A stretch of DNA of 64,000 nt, taken from Imbricaverruca yamaguchii. Its lineage: Eukaryota > Arthropoda > Thecostraca > Neoverrucidae. The DNA lies in assembly GCA_034440575.1 (NCBI GenBank), contig JAOTOL010001598.1:310001-374000 (forward strand). The letters are read 5' to 3'. How positions within the stretch are numbered: the first letter of the stretch is position 1; the number at the start of each line of letters is the position of its first letter. The notes under the pieces are model-generated. The model worked only from the letters and a program-made list of their open reading frames with translations. It was not told where the DNA came from and searched no databases. The position numbers were made by a program, and so were the translations under genes. This document shows positions 1-11,159 of the stretch, piece after piece.

Positions 1-1177
1 TTTATGGCCAGTTTTTTCCTCGAGTTATCACAGTGTGCACTGCCGACGCTGCCCAGTTACCGGGAGTGTCGGGACGACGCGCCGACTGTCGCAGGACGAC
101 TGCACGTCACGGCCGGTGACGTCAGCGCCGATGACGTCACCAGACAGATGGCGCTGGGCGCCGTCACCTGGGAGGTGGCGGCCATCTTGTTGGACGGGAG
201 GGCGGCCGAAGCTGCAGAGAGAGACCGGCAAATGAGTGGGGTTGTGCGTCGCAGACACGCCACCGCGCCACGACAGAGTCGGGCCCGTGTTTCAGTGCGC
301 GCTGAGCGTGCTGTTGAGTATCGGCACTGGAGTTCACGTGCACAACACCCAATCAGCTGCTGTTTCGCACACAGTGCACAACACACAAGTATTCGAGGCC
401 TCAGGGAGTAGTGACTACATCGATAGCTTAGAACGATGCAGTCCTTGGTTTATACTAGCGACATGGTGACTAGAATTGCTAGTTGCAAACACACTTCCCG
501 GAATGCGTAACTGAAACGGACGGGAAAATGTGCATAACATGCATGCACACACACACACATATCTAGAGCAGTAGTGTCACATGTATCAGCACCATGCTCG
601 GCTAGGCAACACTGTCGGCCGAGTATCTGCTGGAAATGCGGTGGAGACGGGGCGCGATGACGAGTGGCAGATACACATCCGCCACTGCCGGAATTTCACT
701 CCCGCTTGATCCTGGCACAATGCACGGAAATCCTGTGCATTCAGCCGGTCATGCAGCGTCGAGTCTTCAGCGGGCAGGGAGGGAGTGGTCGCAGCTAGGC
801 GCCGTTCCCCGACTTGGTGTTGCAACAGTTAGTGTCTACGTGCGAGCGCACAGTCTCCCACTCTGAGTAGGGCGTGGGCAGCGGCGTGGGTTGACCGCGA
901 ATAGGTCGGAGCCTAGCACACGTGTACATTGTCGGATTGAGACAGCTCATTCGACACAACTTTCCAACTTTGACAGGAGTGCGCCGACAGAACTGGAAAC
1001 ACGGCGACAGTCACGACTCCAGCCGCGTCACAAGTACAAAAGAACGCGACGGGAATCGACTGCCTCGGTGACATCGACGGAGCACATTCGCGGAACGCCT
1101 GCCAGCTGCGCCGCTTCAGGCCCGGCCAGCCCAGCCCAGCCCAGCCCAGCCCAGAGCAGGACAGGTCGCGGACTCAC
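1..1177. other. Intron 13 (partial, runs off the left edge)
   Basis: It begins after the exon 13 donor with a short (CCCAG)n tract at 1126-1154. No acceptor with a plausible capicua segment is found, so the next exon lies outside the window. Confidence 0.5.
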
Positions 1178-1310
1178 AGGCCAGGTTCAGCTGGATGCCG
1201 TTTCCGGAGAGCAGCACGTTCTGCAGCTTGCCGTCGGGCGTCTGGACGGCCAGCGAGGAGACTAGGTACTGCACGGGCTGCCCGCCCGCCTTGGAGCCGG
1301 TCAGGATCGC
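1178..1310 (-). CDS. cic: capicua coding exon 13 (VQYLV segment); gene continues off the left edge
   Basis: A 133-nt exon encoding AILTGSKAGGQPVQYLVSSL, AVQTPDGKLQ and NVLLSGNGIQLNLA. It resembles the vertebrate ITQVQYILPTLPQQLQ region between the HMG box and the C1 motif. The acceptor GTGTCGGCAG precedes GCG in phase 0. The donor is GCC T before GTGAGT, phase 1. The phase demands that exon 12 end in its GQVILTSQQ frame. The C1 motif and C-terminal repression and ERK-linked parts must lie left of this window; no candidate next exon is visible in positions 1-1177. Confidence 0.88.
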
Positions 1311-1849
1311 CTGCCGACACCGTGACGTTATCACTCTGACGTCACTCGCTGTCCGGTCACGGCGCCGCTGGCACGACAGGCGAGACCCGACTGTCGCGTC
1401 TCAGCTGTGCAGTCGTGCTCGCTCCCTGCCGCCGGACGGCCGGAGAATCATCGTGTTGGTCGCGGGTTGGCTGGTTGGTCACTGCAGTTTAGGGGCGCAT
1501 TGTGTGTTGGCGGTGGGCTGAACGGTTAGAGTGCCGTTCAGTGTCCACACCGTTGGGTCTTCTTACACCAATTGTGGGGGGGGGGGGGCACATCGACTGC
1601 AGCGATCATGCAGCGTTCTTCTTACGCCAAGCATGTAACTATGATCATCAGTCAAGCAACCATAATGAACCACAGATGGTGGAGAAATCTGCCGTCGCCG
1701 GGCTCTCTAACCGTCCCGCAGGTCAACCGAGGCAGTCTGGCTACGCGCGGCATCTTCCCTCGGCGAGATCTGAAGTTGACCGGTGAACATGCGACCGCTC
1801 TTAATAGTGCGACTGGAACACCTGCGGCAACCCACTAACAGCCGCTGAC
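1311..1849. other. Intron 12, exon 13-proximal part
   Basis: Unique sequence with a G run near 1575. A faint SINE-tail-like ggttggctggttggtcactg followed by gtttaggggcgcatt lies near 1467-1502. No exon. Confidence 0.4.
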
Positions 1850-2180
1850 CTGGGGTGATCCACTCACCTGCAACACCTGACTGACCTGCGGGCATGACTT
1901 GAGGTCTGACTGACCTGAGGTCCGACAGACCTGTGGGCGTAACTGGCCTGAGAGGCTCGACTGACCTGCGGAGCCTAACTGACCTGCGGAGCCAAACTGA
2001 CCTGTGGGGCCTTGCTGACCCGCGGGTCGCGGCTGACCTATGGGGCGTAAGGCTCGAGTGACCTGCGAGGCCCGCCTGACCTGCGGGGGCCAACTGACCT
2101 GCGGGGGCTAACTAACCTGCGGAGCCCGACTGACCCGCGGGGCGCGGCTGACCTATAGGGCGTAACTGACCTGCGGCGCC
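1850..2180 (-). repeat. 19-bp array of exon 12 splice-donor copies
   Basis: On the gene strand each unit has ccGCAG then GTCAGTTAGGC or close variants. The real exon 12 donor, GCGCCGCAG before GTCAGTTAC, is the first copy. About 17 copies at a 19-bp period follow into intron 12. Several keep a perfect CAG-GTCAGT; others read AGGTTAGT or GGGTCAGT. Confidence 0.94.
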
Positions 2181-2795
2181 TGCTGCGAGGTGAGGATGAC
2201 CTGGCCGGGGCCGGCGGCGCCCGCCGGGCCCAGTCTTCAGCACCAGGTTGGTCAGCTGGGCGGGCTGGCCGAGCCGCGGCACCGTGTTCAGGATGGCGTA
2301 GTGGGTGGCGGCCGGCTTGGCGGCGTCGCGCTGCGCCGCCGCCGGGCTGGCCGGCCGCTGCGGGCCCGGCGACATGGACTTGAACGCGCCGCCGGTCGGC
2401 TGGAAGCGGGCGGCGCCGGCGCCGGCGGCGCGCGCGCTCGGACTGTAGGGCGGCACGTCGCCGGTGGACGGGCGCGCCTTGATGGGCTTGGGCCGCACGG
2501 CGGCGGCCGGCGCGGCCGCCGGCCGCCCCTCGGCGTCGCTCTCGTCCGTGTCGGCCACGTTCTCCTTGCAGATCAGGTCGATGTCGGCGGCGTCCTCGCA
2601 GATCACCATGCGCTCCTCGTCCGAGTCGGCGGCCAGCGAGTCGCGCCGCCGCCGCTCGTCGGCCGACTCGCGCCGCGCCGCCGCCGCCGCCGCCGCGCCG
2701 CCCGGCTCCGCCTTCAGCGAGCTGCTCGACGACTTGCGCCGGTCCTTGGTGCACCATTTCCACTCGGGGTGCGCCTTGAAGTGCGCCTCCTTCAC
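2171..2795 (-). CDS. cic: capicua coding exon 12 (end of HMG box, DEERMVICE region; apparent 1-nt frameshift)
   Basis: The exon starts [20 protein letters not shown], completing the HMG box, and continues through [20 protein letters not shown] and [20 protein letters not shown] to [20 protein letters not shown]. All are capicua landmarks; vertebrates have [14 protein letters not shown] and TDIDLKCKE. The acceptor is GTGTGCACCAG, phase 0. The 3' end reads [12 protein letters not shown] before GTCAGT in phase 0, which fits exon 13, but that frame is offset by one from the upstream frame (625 nt, one over a multiple of three). The offset must fall in the G/C-rich run near 2210-2230 (an assembly indel or a real frameshift). 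A weak GT after NL (about 2239) could avoid it. The donor seeds a 19-bp array of about 17 copies. Confidence 0.96.
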
Positions 2796-3723
2796 CTGGT
2801 GCACACACCGGACGGGGTAACATCCGACTCGGGGCAGGGCGACGTTAATGGGCAGTTAACAACTCCGGCCAGTTAGTATTGACCGGATATGGGCGTGCCG
2901 GCCCGGCAACCGATCTGGTGTCAAATGAGACTGCATGAAGCCGATCATGGTGTGTTTTGCAAGGTCATCTTCAGAGTAATCCTGTTAGAGACTGAGCTCA
3001 GTCGCACGCAACAAGGAATACTCAGAATTTAACTTAATCCCCAATCTGACAGCGATAAAGTGCATGTAAAGGTATGTCCAGGACCGTGTTAGGACGTGTA
3101 ATGTCGTACTTAACAAGTGTCTGTGAATCCGGTCCGGAGATCGTTGTCACGCACACAGGACAATGCTCTGCCAAAACAAGCACGCGAAATCCGATAATCT
3201 AGCCGCTATCCAAGGATCCAGACAAGAACACGAGGCCCGGTGTGTTAAATCCCACCCGCTCGGGACGAAATTTCGAACTTCGAACCCACGACTTCATCTT
3301 CTCGATTGGTGGACACTACTAGCAGTGCGCAAGGCCATAGTTGGGTCCCCGTGAATGAGGTCTGTTGAGCAGCGGACCGTGCAGGACGGTGTGTGAGTGG
3401 CAGTCATACACGTGTCAGCATGCGGATACATGGAGGCGACAAGAAGTTGGGCAGTGAAGCGTACTCAGCCATAGGCCGGCCGGGTCGCCAACACGCCTCA
3501 CGCCAGAAGTCACAGCGATCGCGTCAACAATCACAGTAATGTCACGTCCTCCGAATCAATTATCTTTCAACTGGACCCGGTGCATATCCAGACAACCAGG
3601 CCGGACGGCTCCCACCAGGCAGCATCCTGTGTCCGTCTCTACCCAGTTCACCGACACACCTGACGTCCTCCACCCCCCCCCCACCCCACCGCCACCCAGC
3701 ACAGAGCTGCCGCGGCACGGTAC
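2796..3723. other. Intron 11, inside the HMG box
   Basis: A 928-bp phase-0 intron between LAHQ and VKEAHF. Unique sequence apart from a poly-C run near 3674-3682; no embedded feature is seen. Confidence 0.6.
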
Positions 3724-3903
3724 CTGGTGCGCCAGGTCCTGGTACTCCTGCTTCTCCTCCGTCTTGAGCGCGTACCACCACTCGCCCAGGATCTTGCTGA
3801 CGGTGCGGTTGTCCTGGTTGGGGTGCGACTGGTGCACAAGTGCGCGGTGCCGCTTCGAGAAGATCATGAAAGCGTTCATCGGCCGACGGATGGCCGCCTT
3901 GCC
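3724..3903 (-). CDS. cic: capicua coding exon 11 (HMG box, first part)
   Basis: A 180-nt exon encoding [40 protein letters not shown] and [20 protein letters not shown]. This is the first three-quarters of the capicua HMG box, which binds TGAATGAA-type octamers in target promoters. The [26 protein letters not shown] and YALK elements are diagnostic of capicua rather than SOX or TCF. The acceptor GTCGACAG and donor CAC CAG before GTACCG are both phase 0. An intron between DLAxQ and VKEAHF is, to my knowledge, also present in other animals. HQSHPNQ replaces the more usual HQRHPNQ; otherwise the expected hydrophobic core and basic residues are intact. Confidence 0.98.
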
Positions 3904-4705
3904 CTGTCGACCACACCATCGTCGTCAACACCTCCGTCAGCGCCATCGCCAGCATGATCAGGCACACACAGAAGTCGATTTGAAGTTGGCGGAGCCGACT
4001 TTGGGCGGATGGGAATCCAGCATGCTACTTCAAAAGCGCGATGCTAGTGTTTCCCCAATGTTGATGGGGTAGCCCTGGGTTGCTGGGATCGGCGTTCTGC
4101 CAGTTTCTATGACTCCTGCGACCCACACCCATTGGCGACATCACCACACTTGGGACTACTTGGGCTCGGGGTCACCGTAACTGGACATATCACACACCGC
4201 GCGTGCCTTCATAATCTTTGCGACCATCATAACCCTCACCGCCACTGCATTGAGGGGGATGATGCTGATGGTGGTCACCATCATTATCACATTCGTCGTA
4301 GTCATTGACACACAAACCCGACCAGTGGTGGTGGTGGTGTATTTTTACTTTAGGGCGCGTCGACGGCGTTCGCCGAGCAGTGGTGCTCTGCAGGTTATAA
4401 ACCAGCGCTAACAAGCCACAAACAAGCTCGCTGGCCAGAACGCAAGCACGGCATTCACGTAAGCCAATACTCTCACCGGCTCAGTGGGGCTGCCGTCTGT
4501 AACACGAGCCCGAGCAAAGGAAATTCACCCGTCGGCTAGAATATGAACGGTGAATGCCGAACCAAATCAGCACAGAAAACACCCCGAGCTAAACTGACGA
4601 CTTGAAAAATTATTCAAACCCGAGCACCTAGTTCGGTGACGTCACAACGGCTGATTGGAGAGCAAACTTATAGCCTGCAGCAAGCAGTTTACACATTCCA
4701 TCGTT

Positions 4706-4760
4706 AGTTAGTTATTTGGGCTTTAGGGCGCATCGACCATGTTGATCATATAGCTACACA
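4706..4760 (-). mobile_element. SINE shared 3' domain
   Basis: The sequence ttagttatttgggctttagg, gcgcatcgaccatgttgatc, atatagc is near-consensus. No tRNA head adjoins it. Confidence 0.72.
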
Positions 4761-5246
4761 TTCCCTCGTTGATGATCACATCGCACAGAACACACGTCAG
4801 AACTTCCGAAGGCGGGGGCAGACGTCCATAGATACCATAGCGCCCGAAGCATGTGCACTCAACGACTCTAGCTGACATCTTGGATGCAGTTTCGTGAAAC
4901 TAGCTGGTCCATATCGGCTGGAAAGGCAAGCTTCCAACCCATTCTACCATCGCGTAGCAATTTGACAATCGGCGAATTCTGACTGTAAAGGTCAACCAGT
5001 CTGAAAATGCCTTTGGAGGCAGAGTACTGATGCATGGGGCAACCGGATCCAAAACACAATACTCCACGACTCTCGGACCCCCGCTATATTTTACATAACT
5101 GACAACATTTCACAACTTAAACGCAAACCATGGCCATTTTCGTTCGAACAATTTTCCGGTTTATGGTGTCATTCTAAACCGCACGCTTAAGATATCTGCT
5201 TGAAATAATTTATTCTTAGTCGGACTCAGAAAAAGGGAAAAAAGAG

Positions 5247-5300
5247 AATTAGTTAGTTATTTGGGCTTTCGGGCGCTTCGACTACTCTGGTCATATTGCT
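5247..5300 (-). mobile_element. SINE shared 3' domain
   Basis: The sequence ttagttatttgggctttcgg, gcgcttcgactactctggtc, atattgctggg is a close match to consensus. No head is present. Confidence 0.7.
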
Positions 5301-5332
5301 GGGAAAAAAAAGAAAAAAAAGAGAAAATATAT

Positions 5333-5337
<5 letters not shown>

Positions 5338-5371
<34 letters not shown>
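5338..5371. repeat. (TA)n microsatellite
   Basis: About 34 bp of TA follows an A-rich stretch just after the SINE 3' domain. Confidence 0.95.
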
Positions 5372-5372
<1 letters not shown>

Positions 5373-6361
5373 CACTGTGTACTCAATTGGCCAGTGGAGG
5401 AACCACCATATGGTACTGCTGGTCCCCAGTCCATCACCTTGAGGCTTAGCTTCGCAAACCTGGTGCGTCCGTGATATCACCCGACGCAGGGGAAACGGTT
5501 GACCGGGGTACCAGGGTGAGTACATACGCCGAACCGCGCGGCTGGGGCTCCGTATATTCGCACCATTGAGACAACCTGAATATGATACATTTTGTTAGCG
5601 CCAGCACTCAACTGCGATGCATATTATTGTCAAAAGGGCACAGGTAAAGTGTGTGATGGTACACCTATGTACTCATCGCTAACGGTCCTCGCTGCTTCTC
5701 CGTGCTTGGAACGTTACTTTTTGCAAGCATGTGCTGCTAGAATTGTAATAAATACAAACTGATGTATTTCTACTCGATGACGATGTCATATAATACAAAG
5801 AAGGCAGGCGTTTGAGGAGCACGCCATGCATCATGCGCATTAAGAAAAACTAAGAATTGAAATGCAACTTTTTCGGTGTAGGATCACATGGCGGGTCCAG
5901 CGTATTAGTGCATGAAATGTTGCTGGTTGAAACCGAGGTTTCAGACTTTTGGATCTTTCCATGATTTGGGCAGCGATAATGGACGAAAAAGAAAAGTTAT
6001 ATGTCATGCTGCACAATGTTATGTCTATATTAATTACAAGGATTATACTTGGACTAAATACCTTTCTGCCCAAATCCTATTTGACCTTAAAACTGCTTGG
6101 TAAATAGATTAAAGCCAGGCCATTTTTCTCGACATGTCAAGCCAATTCTGAACCAAACGATTGCACTTTTCTTTGGTTTCTTGCTTTGGAGAATCGCTTT
6201 CAGGCGCCATCTCAACGTTTTTGAAACGGTCATTACCTTAGTGAAACATTAGACTCAATGTCGTCTCACATCACGACTTGGCACTTCCTGGTCTCCCACT
6301 TCCTTCCTTCCTTTACCCCAGGAAACCACCAAGTCCCTCCCATGTTGTCGGAGGGGACCCT

Positions 6362-6415
6362 TGATCGATTATTTGGGTTTCACGGCGCTGCGACTACAGG
6401 ATCACTCGGCGCCCA
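6362..6415 (-). mobile_element. SINE 3' domain close to exon 10
   Basis: The sequence gattatttgggtttcacggc, gctgcgactacaggatcact is a diverged tail copy lying about 40-80 nt past the exon 10 donors. Confidence 0.55.
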
Positions 6416-6494
6416 TGAGGGGACGGCAGACCGTCCAGCGCCAGTCTCCCACCGTGCTGGACGCGTCGCGGCCGTGGCGGCCGTCGTGCCGTAC

Positions 6495-6638
6495 CGCTTT
6501 GCCGGCCGGCTTGCCGTCGTCGCGGCTGGCCGAGCCCAGACTGGCGGTGCGCGGCGTCCGCTCCACGGGCGTGGACGGCTCCGCGTCGCTGGCGAACACG
6601 TCGTCGTCGTCGTCCGCGTCGTGCGGCTCCGGCTCGTC
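6495..6638 (-). CDS. cic: capicua coding exon 10 (acidic stretch and RTASL site before HMG box)
   Basis: A 144-nt exon beginning DEPEPHDADDDDDVFASDAE and continuing PSTPVERTPRTASLGSAS to DDGKPAGKA. It corresponds to the vertebrate DSETESDHDDAFLS...KRRTQSLSALPKE segment just N-terminal of the HMG box. The RTASL element sits where the vertebrate protein has a phospho-serine 14-3-3 site, so a similar role is plausible (inference). The acceptor is GCCGTCGGCAG, phase 0. Two phase-0 donors of similar strength exist: GCG before GTACGG (end 6495, chosen because the join [16 protein letters not shown] fits family spacing) and ACG before GTGGGA (end 6453, 14 residues longer). The conserved core is secure; the 3' end is not. 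Confidence 0.86.
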
Positions 6639-6933
6639 CTGCCGACGGCGCCACGGCGTCACAGTGGGTCACACCGGAGACGGCCGTGTCAACAGGGATG
6701 GTTTTTCGCCAGGTGGATTCGTCAAGGATCTGGCCAGAACGGCCTAGGATGTCGAGAATTGCAGATAAAGAACTGTCCGCATGCGCCCGTTTTCGACACC
6801 AATTTTCATCCAACAGCGTACTCGTAGCCGGTTACTTATTTTTTTGCTTGTTACGCCAGATGGCGCCCAGTTGAGTACATATTTTAACGATAACGCTATC
6901 AAAACACCGTTTGGTTACCGAAGACTGGCGATA

Positions 6934-7003
6934 TTGTATGACTCGAACTCACAACTGTTCGATTGTGAGACGTGCAACATACCCCTAGACTACTCGTACC
7001 GCG
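6934..7003 (-). mobile_element. SINE tRNA-like head only
   Basis: The minus strand reads acgagtagtctaggggtatg and gtgagttcgagtcatac, matching the head of the SINE at 21683. The body is missing. Confidence 0.75.
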
Positions 7004-7347
7004 ACCGGTTACTATATTGACGTCAGAAAACAATGTGCGCGACACGGAGGCTAAGATGATGCACCCGTCGGGCCAACATGAGCATGCCGAGCACTTGACA
7101 AACACTTGAACTTGAAACGTGCTAACTTACTAAGCATTGCGTTGTCTGGGAACAACATTCATTTCGAAGTGCCCCCACTGCTAATGCAAACTTTATAAAC
7201 ATAATGTTTCAGTCAGCGAACACACACGTGTGCACCAGATAACAAATCGCATGACTTAAAACCCACGACTACACCGTATTCTGCCTACTGGCTACATATC
7301 TGATTGGTGGAAGAATCTTGGGCTCTTAACGACCAATTCGATTGCTG

Positions 7348-7475
7348 AGCCGTGTGGCGTCAGCAACATGTGACGCTCATTTGTCGCGGGTGGACTGGGG
7401 AATCCTTCCGGTTGAGGGATTAGCATCCCCGATCTTGCGATCGATAGTAGAACGCCCGTTGAGCAGTCGCGACCA
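7348..7475 (-). mobile_element. Decayed SINE (same type as 19571)
   Basis: The sequence ttgtcgcgggtggactgggg and gatcttgcgatcgatagtag follow the order seen at 19571-19712 with many substitutions. Confidence 0.6.
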
Positions 7476-7576
7476 CCGGTCTGATCGACAGCAATTGATG
7501 CAAATATGAGCGCAAATATTGCACAGCATTGCAGCATTGCACGTCACAATGTTACCAATATTTTCAGAAATGTAGC

Positions 7577-7895
7577 CGTCCCTGGTGGCCCAGTTGGTTA
7601 GAGCGCTGGACTGCACTGGCCTCCTCTGTCCTGCAACGCAGGGTTCGAGTCGCTTCACGCGTTCGCACTTAACCCCCAGCTGGGAGAGTCAGTTTGCAGC
7701 TGGCCCGATAAGGCCGGGACGAGCTACCGGGCGACCGTGTCGGTGGATCGACGGCATGTTAAACTTTTAGTCTAAATTCTGCCGATGAACGATGCTCATG
7801 GATCGGGTGGTGGGGCCAGGGTTCACGCAACAAGCCCTGCTTAGCAATAGAACCCTGGTTCATAAAGCCACCCCAGCAAAAATTCGGACGAAACA
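7577..7895 (+). mobile_element. tRNA-derived SINE, family with GATAAGGC body (copy 1)
   Basis: The head reads tggcccagttggttagagcg (good A box) and cagggttcgagtcgcttc (B box), with body cccgataaggccgggacgag, tgtcggtggatcgacggcat and caacaagccctgcttagc. It pairs with 15008-15345. No clear target duplication was found. Confidence 0.9.
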
Positions 7896-10543
7896 TTAAA
7901 AACAGTGAATCAAAGTATTCCATTTACAGGGAAAGTTGTGCCATTTTGACGAAATAACACGAAATGGATCACCATATGTCTCAACCGATTTATCCCAAGT
8001 TGCACCAACGCCATGCACCGTTGACTTCGCATGTACTCGGCGCTCATTTATGCCGCCGCCATCCACTAAATTATACATTACTTCAAAACTTTTCCGATGA
8101 CAAGAATGGCACCCGCATGCAACATCCGGAAAATGTTTCACTGACTATAAAACTAGGAGAGAAATGCATACCAGTTCCTTGTTCGGTGTTTACCAGACGC
8201 CTCGATTCCAAAACTTAATTAAATTACAGTCGACCGAAAGTCAGTAGCGAATATCAATCGTCTCCCCGGTCTTCGGATACCGACTACCGCACGTTTGGAT
8301 TACCTTCGAACAATACCGACACTGAACACTGCCGACACGTGGATCCGACAAGTGATCAGCTGACCAGGCCGATAACGATCGTCGACCATCCCAAACACGA
8401 GCCGTGACAGCCGGGTGTGTGGGGAGGCTGGCATGCTTGAGCTGCTCGGCGTTGAGGCTTGAGCTACATGGCGTCGAAGCTCGAGCTGCTCGGCGGCAAC
8501 TGCGCCACGGCATGGTCGCGTGATCAGCGCAACGCTCGTGTGATTGCCGAGCTTCATTTAGAATGCAATGCCGGCACACTGCCATCGTAATCGTCGGCAC
8601 CCGCGTCCGAGTGAAAACGGGTGTCGCTCCGACACACGACCCCGACCCGGTGTCGAGGCGACTGATACACACCCGACAACTGACACGGGTGTCGCTCTGA
8701 CACACGACCCCGACCCGGTGTCGAGGCGACTGACACCCCACCCGACACGGGTGTGCCCGCACGACCCCGCCCGGTGTGGGCGACTGACACACCCCGACTG
8801 AGGGTGTGTCCGACCCGGTGTGGCGACTGCACACACCCGACAACTGACACGGGTGTCGCTCTGACACACGACCCCGACCCGGTGTCGAGGCGACTGATAC
8901 ACACCCGACAACTGACACGGGTGTCGCTCTGACACACGACCCCGACCCGGTGTCGAGGCGACTGATACACACCCGACAACTGACACGGGTGTCGCTCTGA
9001 CACACGACCCCGACCCGGTGTCGAGGCGACTGACACACACCCGACAACTGACACGGGTGTCGCTCTGACACACGACCCCGACCCGGTGTCGAGGCGACTG
9101 ATACACACCCGACCGATACGAGTCTGTCTCAAGCGGGAATTTTCGCCAGCACAACAACCTATCGAATTTACTGCACGACGTTGCGCTTCATCTCGACCAT
9201 CGCGCCCTGTCTGGTGATGACATCAAGGCTCGGCGACGCCGAAAACCAGTTCCGAGTTCACCGCGAACGAAGTCTGAATAGCGCACATGCCACGGCTCGG
9301 TACCAGCCAGCGAGCACGTCGGTGCCGTCTGGACGGCCCGGTGACGTCGTGACATTCCTGCTGGCCCGTGGGGTTAGCGAGATAATAGGCGGTTGCCATT
9401 TTCTATGCAACGGCATAAGGCTAGTGTGAAAACCTGTCGCCATTGTCGATCACGAAACGTTACGCGTCGTCCGGTGGTCCTTCGGCACTGAACCTGAGCA
9501 AGCTTAGGTTGCTTTCTTCTTCGGTTTTTATGAGAGCGGCAGCTAAGCCCTCTGCAACATTGCCCTTACGTTCCTGCTGACGCCCCACTCTGTGTACCGT
9601 GCTACCGCCAGCACGAGCCGCGGTGGTCAGTGGAAAGTCGTCCCAAGGTCAGCGCACAGGCATCCCAACGATCGTGATCAGCCCACAGCGGCTTTCCGAG
9701 AACGGCGGACGTCAGTCGCGAGGGCGCGCAGAGTTCCTCTGCACGCTGTGCGTTTCTTGTTTTTCAGCGACCGAGGTAGAAACCAATTCGGACCAGAGTT
9801 ATTTATAGGCACAATAAGGGGGCGAATGCAGGCAGATAACTTGATATACTGAAGCAACTGCACAACTTGGTGAGAACCGAAAAGTTCGTGGAATACGCTG
9901 TACGACTCTCTCGGGCCGCCCAGCCGAGTCGGACGGAAGAATAGAGAACAGCGGCTGTCTGCTCGAGCCATTCGGCGCGACTGATCTTCCACGGCCGGTC
10001 TCGTGGGACAAGGTTACACAGGTGAAATCAAGCCCAGAGCCTGAGGCGAAACAGAACCACCCAGAGAAAGGGTTAGCATTTCATCAGCCTATTCCATTCC
10101 TTTCCGCTCTTTCCAGATAATGTTGCAACGCTCGGCACACGGAGAATGGCCCATTATATTTCGCTTAGGTCTCATATAATTTTAAAGAATGGGGAAATTC
10201 GAAGGAGCAGTTACCCATCTCAAACTTTGGATGTGCTCAACAGAAGCCATCTAGACGTTGCATGGAAAGAAACAAGTTCAAGATGACTTCCCAAGTTTCT
10301 AAATAGTTCCTACACCTCTCGTCCACGCCTGGATTGCTTGCGAATATCATAGATACGCGAAAACAATTTCCAGAATAAAAACAAATACGCGCAACCGGAC
10401 AGGGACTGACCGCATACGACCTCCTTGAATGCGACCTGCGAACCTGTCTGAATGACCGTCGCGCAAGAGCGTGCCTCTGCCAGGAGAGTGCTGGGCTCGA
10501 CTGAGAGCACCGCTGCGGGACGCGCCGAGTCGGGTGTGCCTAC
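7896..10543. other. Intron 9 remainder
   Basis: Outside the 68-bp array the sequence is unique, with no supported exon on either strand. Confidence 0.45.
8620..9117. repeat. 68-bp minisatellite in intron 9
   Basis: The unit contains gacacgggtgtcgctctgac, acacgaccccgacccggtgt and cgaggcgactgatacacacc. About six units are full and near identical; the left copies (8740-8840) are shortened. It includes inverted arms GACAC...GTGTC. Confidence 0.95.
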
Positions 10544-10651
10544 CTGTGGCAGCTCGGCGACCTGAGGCGAGCCGCCCGGCACGTCCGACGGAGGCGGAGG
10601 CGGAGGCGGAGGCGGGTCGGGGGCGTGCCGGCCGTCCGGCAGGCCGCCGCC
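10544..10651 (-). CDS. cic: capicua coding exon 9 (Pro-rich linker)
   Basis: A 108-nt, phase 0-0 exon encoding GGGLPDGRHAPDPPPPPPPP and SDVPGGSPQVAELPQ. The call rests on a good acceptor (CTCTTCGGCAG), a donor (CCACAG before GTAGGC), phases that fit exons 8 and 10, and the sudden GC-rich codon pattern. Vertebrate CIC has a poorly conserved Pro/Gly-rich stretch at this place. No conserved motif proves it, and as a phase-neutral exon it could be skipped without frame change. An internal CCTCAG before GTCGCC is a weaker alternative donor. Confidence 0.66.
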
Positions 10652-11159
10652 CTGCCGAAGAGAGCTCACTCAGAACGTGTGCCATTTTGTGACAACGACT
10701 GGGGCGGAGATGGGAGGGTGCACAACACATCCATTTAAGAACAATCGGGGTCGAATCAGGATACTGGAATATCTTGCCTGCACTGCCGGAAGAAAATGCG
10801 TTCAACCTCGGGGTGGAGGTGCATTCTGAACTATTCCGACTCAGCTTTGGGAAGGGAGCACAGCAAGTTCACTTGACTATGCTCCTTATCCCAATAGCTT
10901 CCTTTTGAACCAGGCAATGCATAACACTGAACAACAGCAGGTGACCTTGCACACTCGATTATTGTGTTGTCTTCCTATTTGAGCACTTGCCTTCCTTCAT
11001 GTTGACGCTTCAGCAGCTCGAAGTTACCGTTGATCACACTCGGTCTCACTCGACCTTCCACGATCGATTAGTCATATCTGCTGCACTCGTACAATATCCG
11101 CGCCGTCGCACAGAACAGGCCTGGACTGTGGTGGGTCGGGGAGCTCCCGGCGTGTCCGC
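10652..11159. other. Intron 8, exon 9-proximal part
   Basis: Unique sequence; nothing recognised besides the exon 9 acceptor. Confidence 0.4.

Larger units (their letters stand above)
3904..6494. other. Intron 10
   Basis: It carries three SINE tail fragments and one (TA)n tract. The rest is unique, partly AT-rich (4900-6200). No further exon is needed for phase and none is seen. Confidence 0.5.

Noticed and set aside
2038..2823. A 261-codon ORF over exon 12 in another frame
   Set aside because: The conserved [15 protein letters not shown] and DEERMVICE blocks are in the other frame; this ORF reflects GC bias plus the 19-bp array.
7577..7650. A possible tRNA gene on the plus strand
   Set aside because: A good A and B box, but the sequence continues into a body shared with 15008-15345; it is the head of a SINE.
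8620..9117. A CRISPR-like array of repeats
   Set aside because: Units are contiguous 68-bp copies without unique spacers, in an animal intron.
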